DNA of 42,270 nucleotides, taken from assembly GCA_030654155.1 (NCBI GenBank), contig JAURYA010000049.1, positions 1 through 42,270 on the forward strand, written 5' to 3'. The notes under the pieces were generated by a model. That model was given only the letters and a program-made list of their open reading frames with translations, made no database searches and was not told where the DNA came from. Position numbers and translations under genes: made by a program. This DNA is from Sulfurimonas sp. Its GTDB lineage: Bacteria; Campylobacterota; Campylobacteria; Campylobacterales; Sulfurimonadaceae. Positions within the stretch are counted from its first letter, which is position 1; the number at the start of each line of letters is the position of its first letter. Positions 18,711-31,501 of this stretch are shown in pieces.

Positions 18711-19427
18711 TTATATCTCAAATGTCTTTATTACTTTTTCATAACGTGGCAGCTTATGCACTATAATTGCTTCTTCATTGACTATGCAACTTCCGCCCCA
18801 AAAGCCAAGACCGTCTTCAAAACCGACCCTGTTTACAAATATAAGCTTTGCTTTGCACTCACGCGCAACCGTTTTTATAATCTCATACCACTTATCTTCG
18901 ATTTCGAGTCCACTATCACTAAATCCGCGTGCAGGAGAAGCAACAAGTGCAATAATATAATCTGGATTTTCATTTATCAAACTTTTATGTACAGATTTAT
19001 GCCACAAATCTTCACATACCACCATAGATATTTTTCCATGACTGCTAGAAAAACTCTCAAAAATACTACCTGCTTTGAAATATCTAGCCTCTTCAAACAT
19101 CCCGTAATTAGGGAGATGAACCTTATCGTGTTTTGACAAAAGTTGACCTTTTGAGAAGTAGAGTGCAGAGTTTCTAAAACTATTTTCATCTCTAATGGCA
19201 GCACCGATTGCAATATCTGTATGTATGCTTAAATCTTTTAAAACATCCAGCTCACTTATATGCCAAGCGTCTTCATAGAGCTTGTCTTGAAGCAGATAGC
19301 CACTTAAAGAGAGCTCAGCAAACACAATTAAATCAGTTTCATTTTTACATGTATTAATTATTGAAACTACATCTTCTAAATTGGAACGATTTAATTTCGG
19401 TGATGTCTGAGCTAATGTTATTCTCAT
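18711..19427 (-). CDS. Carbon-nitrogen hydrolase (nitrilase superfamily)
   Basis: DLIVFAELSLSGY (Glu), LLSKHDKVHLPNYGMFEEARYF (Lys), ISMVVCEDLWH (Cys). Confidence 0.9.
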   Translation of the reverse strand: MRITLAQTSPKLNRSNLEDVVSIINTCKNETDLIVFAELSLSGYLLQDKLYEDAWHISELDVLKDLSIHTDIAIGAAIRDENSFRNSALYFSKGQLLSKHDKVHLPNYGMFEEARYFKAGSIFESFSSSHGKISMVVCEDLWHKSVHKSLINENPDYIIALVASPARGFSDSGLEIEDKWYEIIKTVARECKAKLIFVNRVGFEDGLGFWGGSCIVNEEAIIVHKLPRYEKVIKTFEI

Positions 19428-19428
19428 C

Positions 19429-20373
19429 TTATTTGCAGATTTGCTCTACAACTTCAATTAGAGATTTCATATCTGAGATATTGTAAGTCTCCAAATTTGG
19501 CGCAATTCTCTTATTTAAACCTTTAAGAGTAGCCCCATTTCCAAACTCGATTGCAATATCAACGCTATCTGCTATTGCAAGGATTGACTGCTTATATTTG
19601 ACTGGTTTTACCAACTGTTCGGTTAAAAGTTCAACAGCCTCTTTTTTAGTTGCATATGGTGCTGTTGTTACGTTTGAGATTATTGGAGCTTCAAAATTCT
19701 CTTCAATCATCCCTTCCATCAAACTCTTAAGCGGAACTTGTGCCGCAGATAAGAGCTCACAATGGCTAGCAACCGACATATTAAGCAGAAGTGCTCTTTT
19801 TGCACCTGCATCTTTGAATGTCTGCTCTAACGATGCCAAATCAGCTCTCATCCCAGCAACAACCAACTGTCCGTCTTGGTTATAATTTGCCGGCCAAACT
19901 TTTTTTCCATCTTGAAGAGCATCTGAACATATCTTCTCAACGCTCTCATCATCAAGCCCCATAACAACCATCATGCCGGCTTCAATATCAGTGCATGCAT
20001 CCTGCATAAGCTGACCGCGTCTGTGGACCAGCTCAACCGCATCTACATAATTTATTGCGCCGCTTGCGCAAAGAGCAGAAAATTCTCCCAATGAGTGACC
20101 TAAAAATAGCTCAGCTTTTAAATCAGGACACTTTTCCTTAAATAGACGATAGGCTATCATTTGAACCAAAAGTATTGCCGGCTGCGTATATGCTGTTTGA
20201 TTTAAGAGGTCATGCTCGCCAAAAATCAACTCATCAAATTTTAATCCAACTCTTTTGCCAGCCTCTTCGAACATCTCTTTTGCCAACTCTGAGTTATCGT
20301 AAAAATCTTTTCCCATTCCTGTTGCTTGAGAACCTTGACCTGCAAAAATTATTGCTATTTTTTTCATTTTCAT
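19429..20373 (-). CDS. fabD: Malonyl-CoA:ACP transacylase
   Basis: IFAGQGSQATGMGKDF; LGHSLGEFSALCASGA. Confidence 0.96.
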   Translation of the reverse strand: MKMKKIAIIFAGQGSQATGMGKDFYDNSELAKEMFEEAGKRVGLKFDELIFGEHDLLNQTAYTQPAILLVQMIAYRLFKEKCPDLKAELFLGHSLGEFSALCASGAINYVDAVELVHRRGQLMQDACTDIEAGMMVVMGLDDESVEKICSDALQDGKKVWPANYNQDGQLVVAGMRADLASLEQTFKDAGAKRALLLNMSVASHCELLSAAQVPLKSLMEGMIEENFEAPIISNVTTAPYATKKEAVELLTEQLVKPVKYKQSILAIADSVDIAIEFGNGATLKGLNKRIAPNLETYNISDMKSLIEVVEQICK

Positions 20374-20377
20374 CCTT

Positions 20378-21127
20378 TTATAAATACTTACTATTATCAG
20401 CTATTTTTTTTCTAAGTGTATTTCTATTTAAACCAAGTTTATCAGATAGCTGCAACTGCGACTTGAATCTTTGAAGCCCTGCCCTAACAAGCGGTACTTC
20501 ATATAGATGCAAAAAGTTTTTATAATCATTGTTAGAACCCAATTTTTCAACAAGGTAATTTTCAATAATTTCAATCAACTCATTTTCACTTACATTTTGT
20601 AAAAGATAATTTATCATAACCTGTTTTCTTAAGGAGTTAGAGTTTTGGCTTAAATCAGGTTTAAAATTTTTAACCTTAAACTCATCTTTTGGGCCAAATA
20701 AAAGGGACGCCTCTTTTGCAAATTTTTCTACTAATTGCTTAACATCTTCGGGTCTCTCTTGTAGAGATGGTATATCAAGCTTAATACTAAAAATTTTATC
20801 AGCAACTTCATTATAATATGAGTTCTTAGCAGTAGCAATAACCCTTATGTTATTAGCACTAATAATATCTAATACTTTTTTTGTGTTTGGTAAATTTTCT
20901 AAATTAGTGATTATTACGCTATTGACACTCTCAAGAGTTGCCAATATTTCATCATAATTAGATGCATCAAGCATTGGGGCATTTGGAAGCATATAGCGAG
21001 CTAAACTTTTCTTTCCAACTCCAACCTCTCCAGTGATGAGAGCGTTGACACTTAATGTTTTTAAAAGAGTAGCTGTCTTAAAAGCTTGTGCCGAAGAGGC
21101 AGAAGCTGTTATATAGTTAGCATCCAC
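20378..21127 (-). CDS. Short AAA (NtrC-like) domain with C-terminal Fis-type HTH, probable GTG start overlapping slyD stop
   Basis: ALITGEVGVGKKSLARYMLP; C-terminal SQLQLSDKLGLNRNTLRKKI Fis HTH; GTGGATGCTAA overlap with slyD stop; no GAFTGA loop seen. Confidence 0.75.
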   Translation of the reverse strand: MDANYITASASSAQAFKTATLLKTLSVNALITGEVGVGKKSLARYMLPNAPMLDASNYDEILATLESVNSVIITNLENLPNTKKVLDIISANNIRVIATAKNSYYNEVADKIFSIKLDIPSLQERPEDVKQLVEKFAKEASLLFGPKDEFKVKNFKPDLSQNSNSLRKQVMINYLLQNVSENELIEIIENYLVEKLGSNNDYKNFLHLYEVPLVRAGLQRFKSQLQLSDKLGLNRNTLRKKIADNSKYL

Positions 21128-21629
21128 AACCCGAGCCACCACCAGTGCCACAACAGTCATCATGTTGGTTCTCTACGGGAATACCGCTCATTGCTTCCTC
21201 GGCAGACGCTTCTCTAATATTATTAATAGAGACAATAAAAGATAAATCTTTTCCCGCTAAAGGGTGGTTAAAATCAATAATAACGTTCTCATCACCTATC
21301 TCTTTTACAATAACCTGAACGGTTCCACCATCTTCACCTTGTCCATAAAGAGCCATACCAACCTCTAAATCAATTCCCGCGAATTGATCTTTTGGAACTT
21401 CTTGCTTAGCTTCTTCTTCATACTCGCCATATGCATCTTCAGCTTTTACAAGAACTTCTGCTTTTTCACCGATTGACATGTTAGCTATTGCGTTTTCTAA
21501 TCCTGGAATAATCTGACCTTTTCCAAACATAAATACAAGTGGCATACCGCCAACATTGCTATCTACAACTTTTTCTCCGTCACTAACTTCATACTCTATT
21601 GATACGATTTGATTTTCTTCTATTGCCAT
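21117..21629 (-). CDS. slyD: FKBP-type peptidyl-prolyl isomerase SlyD
   Basis: QIIPGLENAIANMSIGEKAEV; VDFNHPLAGKDLSF; C-terminal HDDCCGTGGGSGCGC metal tail. Confidence 0.95.
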   Translation of the reverse strand: MAIEENQIVSIEYEVSDGEKVVDSNVGGMPLVFMFGKGQIIPGLENAIANMSIGEKAEVLVKAEDAYGEYEEEAKQEVPKDQFAGIDLEVGMALYGQGEDGGTVQVIVKEIGDENVIIDFNHPLAGKDLSFIVSINNIREASAEEAMSGIPVENQHDDCCGTGGGSGCGC

Positions 21630-21698
21630 ATTGGGTGCCTTTTATTTTTTGAGATTTTATCATAATAACGGTATTAACTACAAATAAGTTAATATTTA

Positions 21699-22592
21699 CT
21701 ACTTCATTGAACTTAATTTCTTTTTTGCAGTTTCTGAATGAGTGCTATCTGGAAATTGTGTAATTATTGCATCATAAAAAACTTTAGCATTTGTCTTATC
21801 GCCCGACTTCTCCATAGAAACTGCAGTATGAAGCATCAATGTAGGCATATAGCTAGCTTTGTTATGAAGCGTTGCACTTTTTTTAAAATATGCTACTGCG
21901 TCAGAATAATTTTTTCTATAATATTCTATCTCTCCTACCATGTAGTGAGCATTAGCAGGTTTATAATTTTTTTCAATAAGCTGTTTATAATACTCTAAAG
22001 ATTCGCCATAAAGCTTTTTATCGTAAAGCTCTTTAGCTTTTGTTTCGATATCTGAATCTGACATATCACTGTTTTGTGATTTTTTTTGCTTTGTACTACT
22101 TTTGGGATCTTTAACTTTATTTATATTATTTACAAATGAGTTAAATTCCTCTTTTGTAACATAAGATGTATTTATTGAATCAATAAGTTTTGATATCTCG
22201 CTTATCTTAAGATTGATTTTTTCAATCTCTTTGCTGTTTATCTGAATAGATTCAGCAATTCTCTTATCATATTCACTATTGTTATTTTTTTCATCTTCTA
22301 ATGATTTTAACTTTAGCTTATTTTCGCGAGTAGAAGAACTTATAGCTTCAATAACTGTTTGTAACCCATCAATTCTTTCTCTTAAAGAATCAACTTCATT
22401 AGCCTGATTGTTGCTTTTTACGACAACTTTACGAAGATCTTTTTTAGTTTCTAGCAGTGTTGCTTCTGTTGAAGTCAAACCATAAGGGTTTGGATTGTTT
22501 AAATCACCGGCACCGAACGCAGAAGGTTCGGCACTCATCAGGTGATAAGGTAAGATTACTGCCAATAAAGCAATTATTTTACTGTTGTTCAT
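21699..22592 (-). CDS. cpoB: Tol-Pal system coordinator (YbgF/CpoB), TPR protein
   Basis: Signal peptide, coiled-coil, C-terminal TPRs ..YKPANAHYMVGEIEYYRKNYSDAVAYFKKSA..FPDSTHSETAKKKL; next to pal. Confidence 0.85.
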   Translation of the reverse strand: MNNSKIIALLAVILPYHLMSAEPSAFGAGDLNNPNPYGLTSTEATLLETKKDLRKVVVKSNNQANEVDSLRERIDGLQTVIEAISSSTRENKLKLKSLEDEKNNNSEYDKRIAESIQINSKEIEKINLKISEISKLIDSINTSYVTKEEFNSFVNNINKVKDPKSSTKQKKSQNSDMSDSDIETKAKELYDKKLYGESLEYYKQLIEKNYKPANAHYMVGEIEYYRKNYSDAVAYFKKSATLHNKASYMPTLMLHTAVSMEKSGDKTNAKVFYDAIITQFPDSTHSETAKKKLSSMK

Positions 22593-22595
22593 TAA

Positions 22596-23135
22596 CTATG
22601 GTAGAAGCTTGAAATCAACTCTACGGTTTTGAGCCCAGCATTCTTTTGTTTTATCAGCACATGCAGGGTTGCTTTCGCCAAAACTTACCATTGAAATACG
22701 GCTAGTATCAACACCTTCTGCAATTAAAGCTTTCTTAACTGTATCAGCTCTCTTAAGTCCTAGTGCGAAGTTATACTCATCACTTCCCCACTCATCACAA
22801 TTTCCTTCTAGTTTTACAAAAAACATTTTTGCCTTAGTGTTTACTACGCCAGCATCTGCTGATAGGTTACCTTGCATATCTGCTTTTATGTTAAACTTGT
22901 CAAAATCAAAATATATTGCTTTTAACTCTTTTTCTAATCTTGCCATTGCTTCGCTAGTAGACTCTGTGCTATCGCTTGCAACTGAACCATTGTTGTTTGA
23001 TACTGTTTGAACAGGTTTACTGCTTACTTCTTGAGTAGCAGCACTATCTGTTGCTTCAACTTGAGGATCTTTATCTCCACATCCACTTAATACTAAAAGC
23101 GCTGTAAACACACTTGAAATTACTACTTTTTTCAT
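22596..23135 (-). CDS. pal: Peptidoglycan-associated lipoprotein Pal
   Basis: Lipobox LLVLSGCG; OmpA-like domain ALGLKRADTVKKALIAEGV..QNRRVDF. Confidence 0.93.
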   Translation of the reverse strand: MKKVVISSVFTALLVLSGCGDKDPQVEATDSAATQEVSSKPVQTVSNNNGSVASDSTESTSEAMARLEKELKAIYFDFDKFNIKADMQGNLSADAGVVNTKAKMFFVKLEGNCDEWGSDEYNFALGLKRADTVKKALIAEGVDTSRISMVSFGESNPACADKTKECWAQNRRVDFKLLP

Positions 23136-23207
23136 CTTTTTCTACCTTAGGTTTATTTTAACGGAATTCTAGCATAATAATATTAAAATTTATTTATAAA
23201 TTAAATA

Positions 23208-24458
23208 TTACCAATCCATTGATTGAATTTTTCCATTTTTTAGTGGAAAAAGGTAATTTTTATTATGATTTAGCCTAATTATGCCTATCGAACTTTGAGA
23301 TTGATAGTTCTTAATGAAAATTATAGCATCACCATCTACCGAAAATCTTGGGAATTCATTTACTCCGACTGCCGTAAGTCTTCTAATAAAATCTGTTTCC
23401 GTAGATACAAGATGTAAATTAAAAGTATTGTTACCGAACGCATCAGAGCTCTCTCTGGCTTTATATACTATATACTTTCCAAATACGCTGCATGCAGCAT
23501 TACTTTTTCCATAGTGCACAACCTGCTCAACGCTGCCTGAGCTCATATTTAAAGAAAATATATTTGGGTAGCCTAAACGATCAGATACAAATGCTATTTT
23601 ATCTTTTTCCATAAATTGAGCGCCTACATCGATGCCGCCGTAGTTTGTCAAAATTTTTGTATTTTTTGTTTTTACATCATAAATATAAATATCAGGCTGA
23701 CCTTTTGGAGCCATGGTAAGTAAAAGTTTGCTGCCGTCTTCATTTACGTCAGAACATATCATCATTCCATCAGAAGACATCATAACCTGACTTTTTCCTG
23801 TTTTTGTATCAACATATTTCAGCGTTGGCTTTTTCCCATCTAAAGAACTATAATAAAATGCGCTCTGCTCTTTATTTGCCCATTTTGGAAATACATTAAA
23901 ACCGCCTTTAACAACAACGTACTGATAGGTTAAAGTATAGTCAGAAACTACTAGTTCACTCTTTTGGGAATCAGTCATTTTAGAAAATATAACTTTTCGC
24001 TTCATCCATTCAACCGGCGATTCACCCATAAATTCATTTATGTCAAATGCTATTGTGTGTGCAACGAACATGTAGATATCAGAAGTTTTGACTTTATAGT
24101 TTTTAGTAAGTACTACATCATCTTTGCTTATTATTTTAATCTCTACATTTAATGCACGGCTGTTATCTTCACTTAGTTTATATCTAAGAACATAATTCAT
24201 ATCTTTATTTTCAACCAATACACTGCCGGCGTCATACTGGGCTGTTCGATGATTTCTATCAACGTTAAATATTGAGAGTACATTTAAATCAGCTACAAGG
24301 GCTTTGAAAAATTTACTTTTAAATGTTTGGTCATAGCTAACAGACGAATCTTCTACTGCTATACTTGGGAGACTGTCTGCTTTTTTTACAACATCTATCG
24401 TAGCATCATTTGCAAAAAGGGATACAATGACTAATAAAATTGAAATAATTATTTTCAA
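23208..24458 (-). CDS. tolB: Tol-Pal system protein TolB
   Basis: Signal peptide, beta-propeller with DVNEDGSKLLLTMAPKGQPDIYIYDVKTK; operon context. Confidence 0.9.
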   Translation of the reverse strand: MKIIISILLVIVSLFANDATIDVVKKADSLPSIAVEDSSVSYDQTFKSKFFKALVADLNVLSIFNVDRNHRTAQYDAGSVLVENKDMNYVLRYKLSEDNSRALNVEIKIISKDDVVLTKNYKVKTSDIYMFVAHTIAFDINEFMGESPVEWMKRKVIFSKMTDSQKSELVVSDYTLTYQYVVVKGGFNVFPKWANKEQSAFYYSSLDGKKPTLKYVDTKTGKSQVMMSSDGMMICSDVNEDGSKLLLTMAPKGQPDIYIYDVKTKNTKILTNYGGIDVGAQFMEKDKIAFVSDRLGYPNIFSLNMSSGSVEQVVHYGKSNAACSVFGKYIVYKARESSDAFGNNTFNLHLVSTETDFIRRLTAVGVNEFPRFSVDGDAIIFIKNYQSQSSIGIIRLNHNKNYLFPLKNGKIQSMDW

Positions 24459-24460
24459 GT

Positions 24461-25228
24461 TTACTCCTGTGAAATTAAATTTATTACATATGTACCTGAT
24501 TTATTACCAGGATTTTTAGGAAAAAGAACTTTCTCAAGCCTTTTCTTTATCTTATCGCATTCGCTATTAAAAGCGGCATTGTCCGAATAGGTTAAAATTC
24601 TAAAGTCTACAACTTTCCCAAACGCATTAAGCTCGATAACAGCTTTAACAACCCTATTTTGAGTATTTTCCGGTGGCGTGAAATGCTCATAAACTAAAGC
24701 CTGAATGTTAGCTAAATATTCATTTACTTCGCTACCCGTAGAGCTTTTAGACTCTTTTTCTGATTTATTTTCTGTATTTATTTTTTGAGCTTTGCTAGCT
24801 GCCGATTCGACTTTAGTAACATCTGATTTTGCGCTTTTTTTAGAGAGTTCTTGAGCGACTCTCTTGTCTTCATTTTCTATAACTTTTTCTTCTGTTTTTT
24901 TAATAGTCTTAGTTTTTACTTCACTAAACAAGTTATCTATGTTTATCTCTTTTTTTTCTGTTTTAGTTACTGTCTCTTTTTGAGGTTCCTCTTCAACAGG
25001 TTTTTCTTCCTCTTTTTTTTCTATCGGTTTATCAACTGTTTTTTTCACATCGCTTGATTTAACATTTGCCATATCTACCGAGACTGATATGAAATCATCT
25101 TTTTTCAGTGCATAGCTTTTTACATCGTCTGATGAAATAATAGCTATGAGAAAAATCGCTGAAAAAAATGTAAAAAGAGATAGTGATATAAAACCACTAA
25201 TGTAAAAATAAGAGTTTTTATTATCCAT
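24461..25228 (-). CDS. tolA: TolA/TonB-like energy transducer
   Basis: N-terminal TM, long K/E-rich linker, TonB-like C-terminus VVKAVIELNAFGKVVDFRI; between tolR and tolB. Confidence 0.8.
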   Translation of the reverse strand: MDNKNSYFYISGFISLSLFTFFSAIFLIAIISSDDVKSYALKKDDFISVSVDMANVKSSDVKKTVDKPIEKKEEEKPVEEEPQKETVTKTEKKEINIDNLFSEVKTKTIKKTEEKVIENEDKRVAQELSKKSAKSDVTKVESAASKAQKINTENKSEKESKSSTGSEVNEYLANIQALVYEHFTPPENTQNRVVKAVIELNAFGKVVDFRILTYSDNAAFNSECDKIKKRLEKVLFPKNPGNKSGTYVINLISQE

Positions 25229-25613
25229 CAGTAGCTAGTGAAACCTCAATAAAACCAGCCTGCTTTACAGCCGCAAGAACAGACATAACTGCACCATAGT
25301 CTAAGCTTTTATCAGCGCTGATAAGTACGGTTGCTTTTAAATCCAATTTTTTAGAGTATAGAAAAAAATTATCTAAAAATGCATTAAATTCAAAATTATC
25401 TTTATTTACTTTTAAATTTTTCTCTTTATCTATTGTTATGTGAACAGGTGGAATTTTTGAAAGTGATTTTGTTTTCGAGCTTTGAGGCAGATTTATCTTC
25501 TCCTCATATATCATAGTTGGTGCAATTACCATCATAATTGCTAAAAGAACCAACATAACGTCTACAAGAGGCGTAATGTTTAGTTCAGGTTTTTCATCCC
25601 AGTCATAAGCCAT
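25221..25613 (-). CDS. tolR: ExbD/TolR
   Basis: ELNITPLVDVMLVLLAIMMVIAPTM. Confidence 0.93.
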   Translation of the reverse strand: MAYDWDEKPELNITPLVDVMLVLLAIMMVIAPTMIYEEKINLPQSSKTKSLSKIPPVHITIDKEKNLKVNKDNFEFNAFLDNFFLYSKKLDLKATVLISADKSLDYGAVMSVLAAVKQAGFIEVSLATDG

Positions 25614-25617
25614 TTTT

Positions 25618-26184
25618 TTACGCTTTTCTAGCTATTATTGCATCGCTTTGCATCTCAATAAAGCTAATAAGTTCAAATGATTTTCTTTTGAGTATTTGAT
25701 GATACGTGTATGCAAAAATCGCAACAAAAATACCAGCAGCAGTTGCTATCAATGCATCAGAAACACCGCCTGCAACCAACGACATACCGCCACTGCTTTG
25801 TCCAATATTACTAAATGTGTCCAGAATTGAAACTACAGTTCCAAACAGACCTATAAAAGGGGTAGTTGACGCAAATATTGATAGTACTGAGAGACCTTTT
25901 GTCGCATCTTTTGTTGCCGCCAATAAAGCCAAAGACAATATATCTTTGTTAACATTTGAACTTGCTTTTAAAAAACTGCTTAAAAAAGATTGTGGGCTTA
26001 CGTTAGATGCTCCCATAAGTACGCTCTCAAGAGATCTGCTCTCAATTTCAAGCCAATTGTTTATAGAAAAATATCTGTAGAAGAAAACCCAGTTTAGCAC
26101 TATAAAATAGAGTGCTAAAAGAGCTAAAACACCCAGCGTGACTGGATGGCTTTTTATATAAAAATCAAGTAATTCGTTAATCAT
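25618..26184 (-). CDS. tolQ: MotA/TolQ/ExbB proton channel
   Basis: STTPFIGLFGTVVSILDTF..GGVSDALIATAAGIFVAIFA. Confidence 0.93.
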   Translation of the reverse strand: MINELLDFYIKSHPVTLGVLALLALYFIVLNWVFFYRYFSINNWLEIESRSLESVLMGASNVSPQSFLSSFLKASSNVNKDILSLALLAATKDATKGLSVLSIFASTTPFIGLFGTVVSILDTFSNIGQSSGGMSLVAGGVSDALIATAAGIFVAIFAYTYHQILKRKSFELISFIEMQSDAIIARKA

Positions 26185-26188
26185 CTGT

Positions 26189-26581
26189 TTATATTAAATT
26201 CTGAGCTGCTAACTCAAGTCTTGCAGTAACGGAAGCTATTGCAGGATTGTTGTCTTTAATAGATTCAATAAGTTCTTTAGCATTCTCAAGTGCTTTTGCA
26301 ACAGCGCTTTCACTATCTCCGCGAATTGCGACAGCACCCTCGACCAATACAATTACTTTCTTCTCATCAACCTGAACTACGCCCCAGTTAATAAGAATTG
26401 ATTCGACTGATTTATCCTCTTTCTCAATGTCAATTACACCTGCTTCAAGCAGAGTAGTTAAACAAGAGTGTTCTGCTAGAACGCCAAACTCGCCCTCTTC
26501 ACCTGGAAGAGTTACGCTAAGGGCTTCACCATTATAGATTACGCCGTTAGGAGTCAGGATTTCAAGTTTTAACTTTTCCAT
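26189..26581 (-). CDS. atpC: ATP synthase epsilon subunit
   Basis: LEILTPNGVIYNGEALSVTLPGEEGEFGVLAEHS. Confidence 0.96.
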   Translation of the reverse strand: MEKLKLEILTPNGVIYNGEALSVTLPGEEGEFGVLAEHSCLTTLLEAGVIDIEKEDKSVESILINWGVVQVDEKKVIVLVEGAVAIRGDSESAVAKALENAKELIESIKDNNPAIASVTARLELAAQNLI

Positions 26582-26597
26582 GTCAGTCCTTTATGAA

Positions 26598-28891
<2,294 letters not shown>

Positions 28892-28900
28892 AAATTATCC

Positions 28901-30418
28901 TTACGCTACTATAAAGCTAGATTTGAACTCTTCAAGTGCTTTTTTCATCAATGCGCTAGTAGTATCATCTACCTTAGAAGTACTTCTAATGCTCTCAAAA
29001 ATTTGAGGGTAAGATGCTTCAATAAACGGATACAACTCAGCTTCAAAACGAACTACATTTGATGGATTCATATCATCAAAGAAACCTTCGTTTCCAGCAA
29101 ATATTATTAGAACTTGCTTTTCAACAGCAAGTGGAGAAAATGGCGGTTGTTTAAGAACTTCAACCATTCTTTGTCCACGCTCTAGCTGCTTGCGAGACGT
29201 CTCATCAAGGTCTGAAGCAAATTGTGCAAATGCTTGTAACTCACGATATTGTGCAAGGTCAAGTCTTAGCGTACCAGCAACTTGCTTAGTAGCCTTAATC
29301 TGAGCAGCACCGCCAACACGAGATACAGAAAGACCAACGTTAATAGCTGGACGAACGCCTGCGTTAAATAGTTCAGTCTCAAGGAAAATCTGACCGTCAG
29401 TAATAGAGATAACATTGGTAGGAATATACGCTGAAACGTCACCCGCTTGTGTTTCAATAATAGGAAGAGCGGTTAAAGAACCTGCACCTTTGTCATCAGA
29501 AACTTTTGCAGCTCTCTCTAAAAGACGAGAGTGGATATAGAAAACGTCACCAGGATATGCTTCACGACCCGGAGGGCGACGAAGAATCAGTGACATCTCG
29601 CGGTATGCAACTGCATGTTTACTTAAATCATCATATACAATTAGACCATGTCTAGCGCTGTCACGGAAATATTCACCCATAGTAACACCAGTATATGGAG
29701 CCAAGAATTGAAGTGCTGCCGCCTCAGACGCCGTAGCAGAAACAATAATAGTGTACTCTAGTGCACCATGATCTTCTAAACGACGAATAATTTGTGCAAC
29801 AGTTGACTCTTTTTGACCAATAGCAACATAAATACAAATAACACCGTTACCTTTTTGATTGATAATAGCATCTAATGCGATTGTTGTTTTACCAGTTTGA
29901 CGGTCACCGATGATAAGCTCTCTTTGACCTCTACCGATTGGAACAAGGGCATCAATTGCTTTAATACCTGTTGCTAACGGTTCATGAACAGATTTTCTAC
30001 TCATAATACCAGGTGCTTTCTCTTCAACGAAACGAGTTTCAGTTGTCTCGATTGGACCTTTTCCGTCAATTGGCTCACCAAGTGCATTTACAACACGACC
30101 AAGCAGTGCATCTCCAACAGGAACACGAAGAAGACGACCTAGTCTTTTTACAGACATGCCCTCTTTTAACATTGATCCTGCTCCAAGAATAACAACACCT
30201 ACAGTGCTCTCCTCAAGGTTCATAACCAAACCTCTAGTTCCCTCTTCGAACTCTACCATCTCACCAGCCATAACATTGCTAAGTCCGTAAACTTGCGCAA
30301 CGCCGTCAGCATATGAAACGATTTTGCCTGTCTCATTGATATCAACACTTAGTTCAAAGTTGTCGATACGCTCTTTAATTATTGAGCTGATTTCATCAGC
30401 TTGAATTTTTACTACCAC
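28901..30418 (-). CDS. atpA: ATP synthase alpha subunit
   Basis: [41 protein letters not shown]. Confidence 0.99.
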   Translation of the reverse strand: MVVKIQADEISSIIKERIDNFELSVDINETGKIVSYADGVAQVYGLSNVMAGEMVEFEEGTRGLVMNLEESTVGVVILGAGSMLKEGMSVKRLGRLLRVPVGDALLGRVVNALGEPIDGKGPIETTETRFVEEKAPGIMSRKSVHEPLATGIKAIDALVPIGRGQRELIIGDRQTGKTTIALDAIINQKGNGVICIYVAIGQKESTVAQIIRRLEDHGALEYTIIVSATASEAAALQFLAPYTGVTMGEYFRDSARHGLIVYDDLSKHAVAYREMSLILRRPPGREAYPGDVFYIHSRLLERAAKVSDDKGAGSLTALPIIETQAGDVSAYIPTNVISITDGQIFLETELFNAGVRPAINVGLSVSRVGGAAQIKATKQVAGTLRLDLAQYRELQAFAQFASDLDETSRKQLERGQRMVEVLKQPPFSPLAVEKQVLIIFAGNEGFFDDMNPSNVVRFEAELYPFIEASYPQIFESIRSTSKVDDTTSALMKKALEEFKSSFIVA

Positions 30419-30439
30419 TACACATCTCCTCTCATGAAG

Positions 30440-30973
30440 TTAAATTGCTTTTATAATATGTTCTATCATTTGGTTGTTGATTCTTGATTTTGAAAAACTT
30501 ATCTCTACACCAAGATCTTCAACATCTACTTTTATACCGTTAAAGTTATCTTTTACAAACTTTAATGATATCTTAGAATCAAATCTACTGCCTAATCCGT
30601 TGCCCAAATCTTCTATAACTTTTGAATTAATATCGCTATCGCTATACACAATTCCATTATAGATTTTAGTTGTTTTTGCGATATCTTTTCTCATTACTTC
30701 TGCTATTGCAGGAATAATATTAATACGATTATGTTCAGCAAGCAATTTAATTAAATTTTCAACATCTTTATAACCTGCCGACTTAACAGCTGCCAATAAG
30801 ATTTCTGATTTCTGATTTTTACTTACATCTGGATTGTTAATAATTTGATTAAATTTCTCATTATTAAACGCTTCTGCCAAAACAGAAAATATCAAAGCTA
30901 TATTTTGCATTGATTCTGCATTAGATCTCTGTTTAATAGCCTTGAGATATCTTTTTGCAATTAACTCTTCCAT
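30440..30973 (-). CDS. atpH: ATP synthase delta subunit
   Basis: AKRYLKAIKQ..; C-terminal GIKVDVEDLGVEISFSKSRI; operon position. Confidence 0.9.
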   Translation of the reverse strand: MEELIAKRYLKAIKQRSNAESMQNIALIFSVLAEAFNNEKFNQIINNPDVSKNQKSEILLAAVKSAGYKDVENLIKLLAEHNRINIIPAIAEVMRKDIAKTTKIYNGIVYSDSDINSKVIEDLGNGLGSRFDSKISLKFVKDNFNGIKVDVEDLGVEISFSKSRINNQMIEHIIKAI

Positions 30974-31492
30974 CTATGCCACCTTCTTTAAGATAACATT
31001 AGCCATAGCCTCTTTGTCAAAAGAATCATCACTTTGACTTAATACTTCTTTTAGTGTGTTTTCAACAACACTACGAACCATTTTTCTCTGCTCAAATTCA
31101 ACAAGTACAGCCTGTTGCTTTACCAATATCTCTATATCTGCATCACATTGAGTCATAATGCTATCATTGATTAGTTTATTCTCTTTTTTAGAATTAACCG
31201 CTAAATCTGCTGCAAATTTTTCAGCTGCAGTTACTTTAGCGAGTGCATCTTTTTTTAAAGAAACAGACTCTTTTAACTTATCTTGCACTTTTTTCATTTC
31301 ATCAGCGATTGACTGACTTCTTGATGCAAAATAATTCTTTACCGGCTCAGCAACAAGATACCAAACTAGCCCAGCAAACAGTAAAAAGTTAACTGTTCTT
31401 TGCACTATATCAGTACCTGCATTTTCTGCATTACCACTAGATGCCAATGCATATGTTGATATCATTAGCATAAATACTAAAATTCTACTCAC
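30974..31492 (-). CDS. atpF: ATP synthase F0 subunit b
   Basis: TM FLLFAGLVWYLVAEPVKNYFASRSQSIADEM plus long coiled-coil. Confidence 0.9.
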   Translation of the reverse strand: MSRILVFMLMISTYALASSGNAENAGTDIVQRTVNFLLFAGLVWYLVAEPVKNYFASRSQSIADEMKKVQDKLKESVSLKKDALAKVTAAEKFAADLAVNSKKENKLINDSIMTQCDADIEILVKQQAVLVEFEQRKMVRSVVENTLKEVLSQSDDSFDKEAMANVILKKVA

Positions 31493-31501
31493 ATCACATC
31501 C

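Noticed and set aside
24740-25070. Homopolymeric K/E-coding tract in tolA that looks like a repeat
   Set aside because: Normal TolA linker; no regular repeat unit at DNA level.
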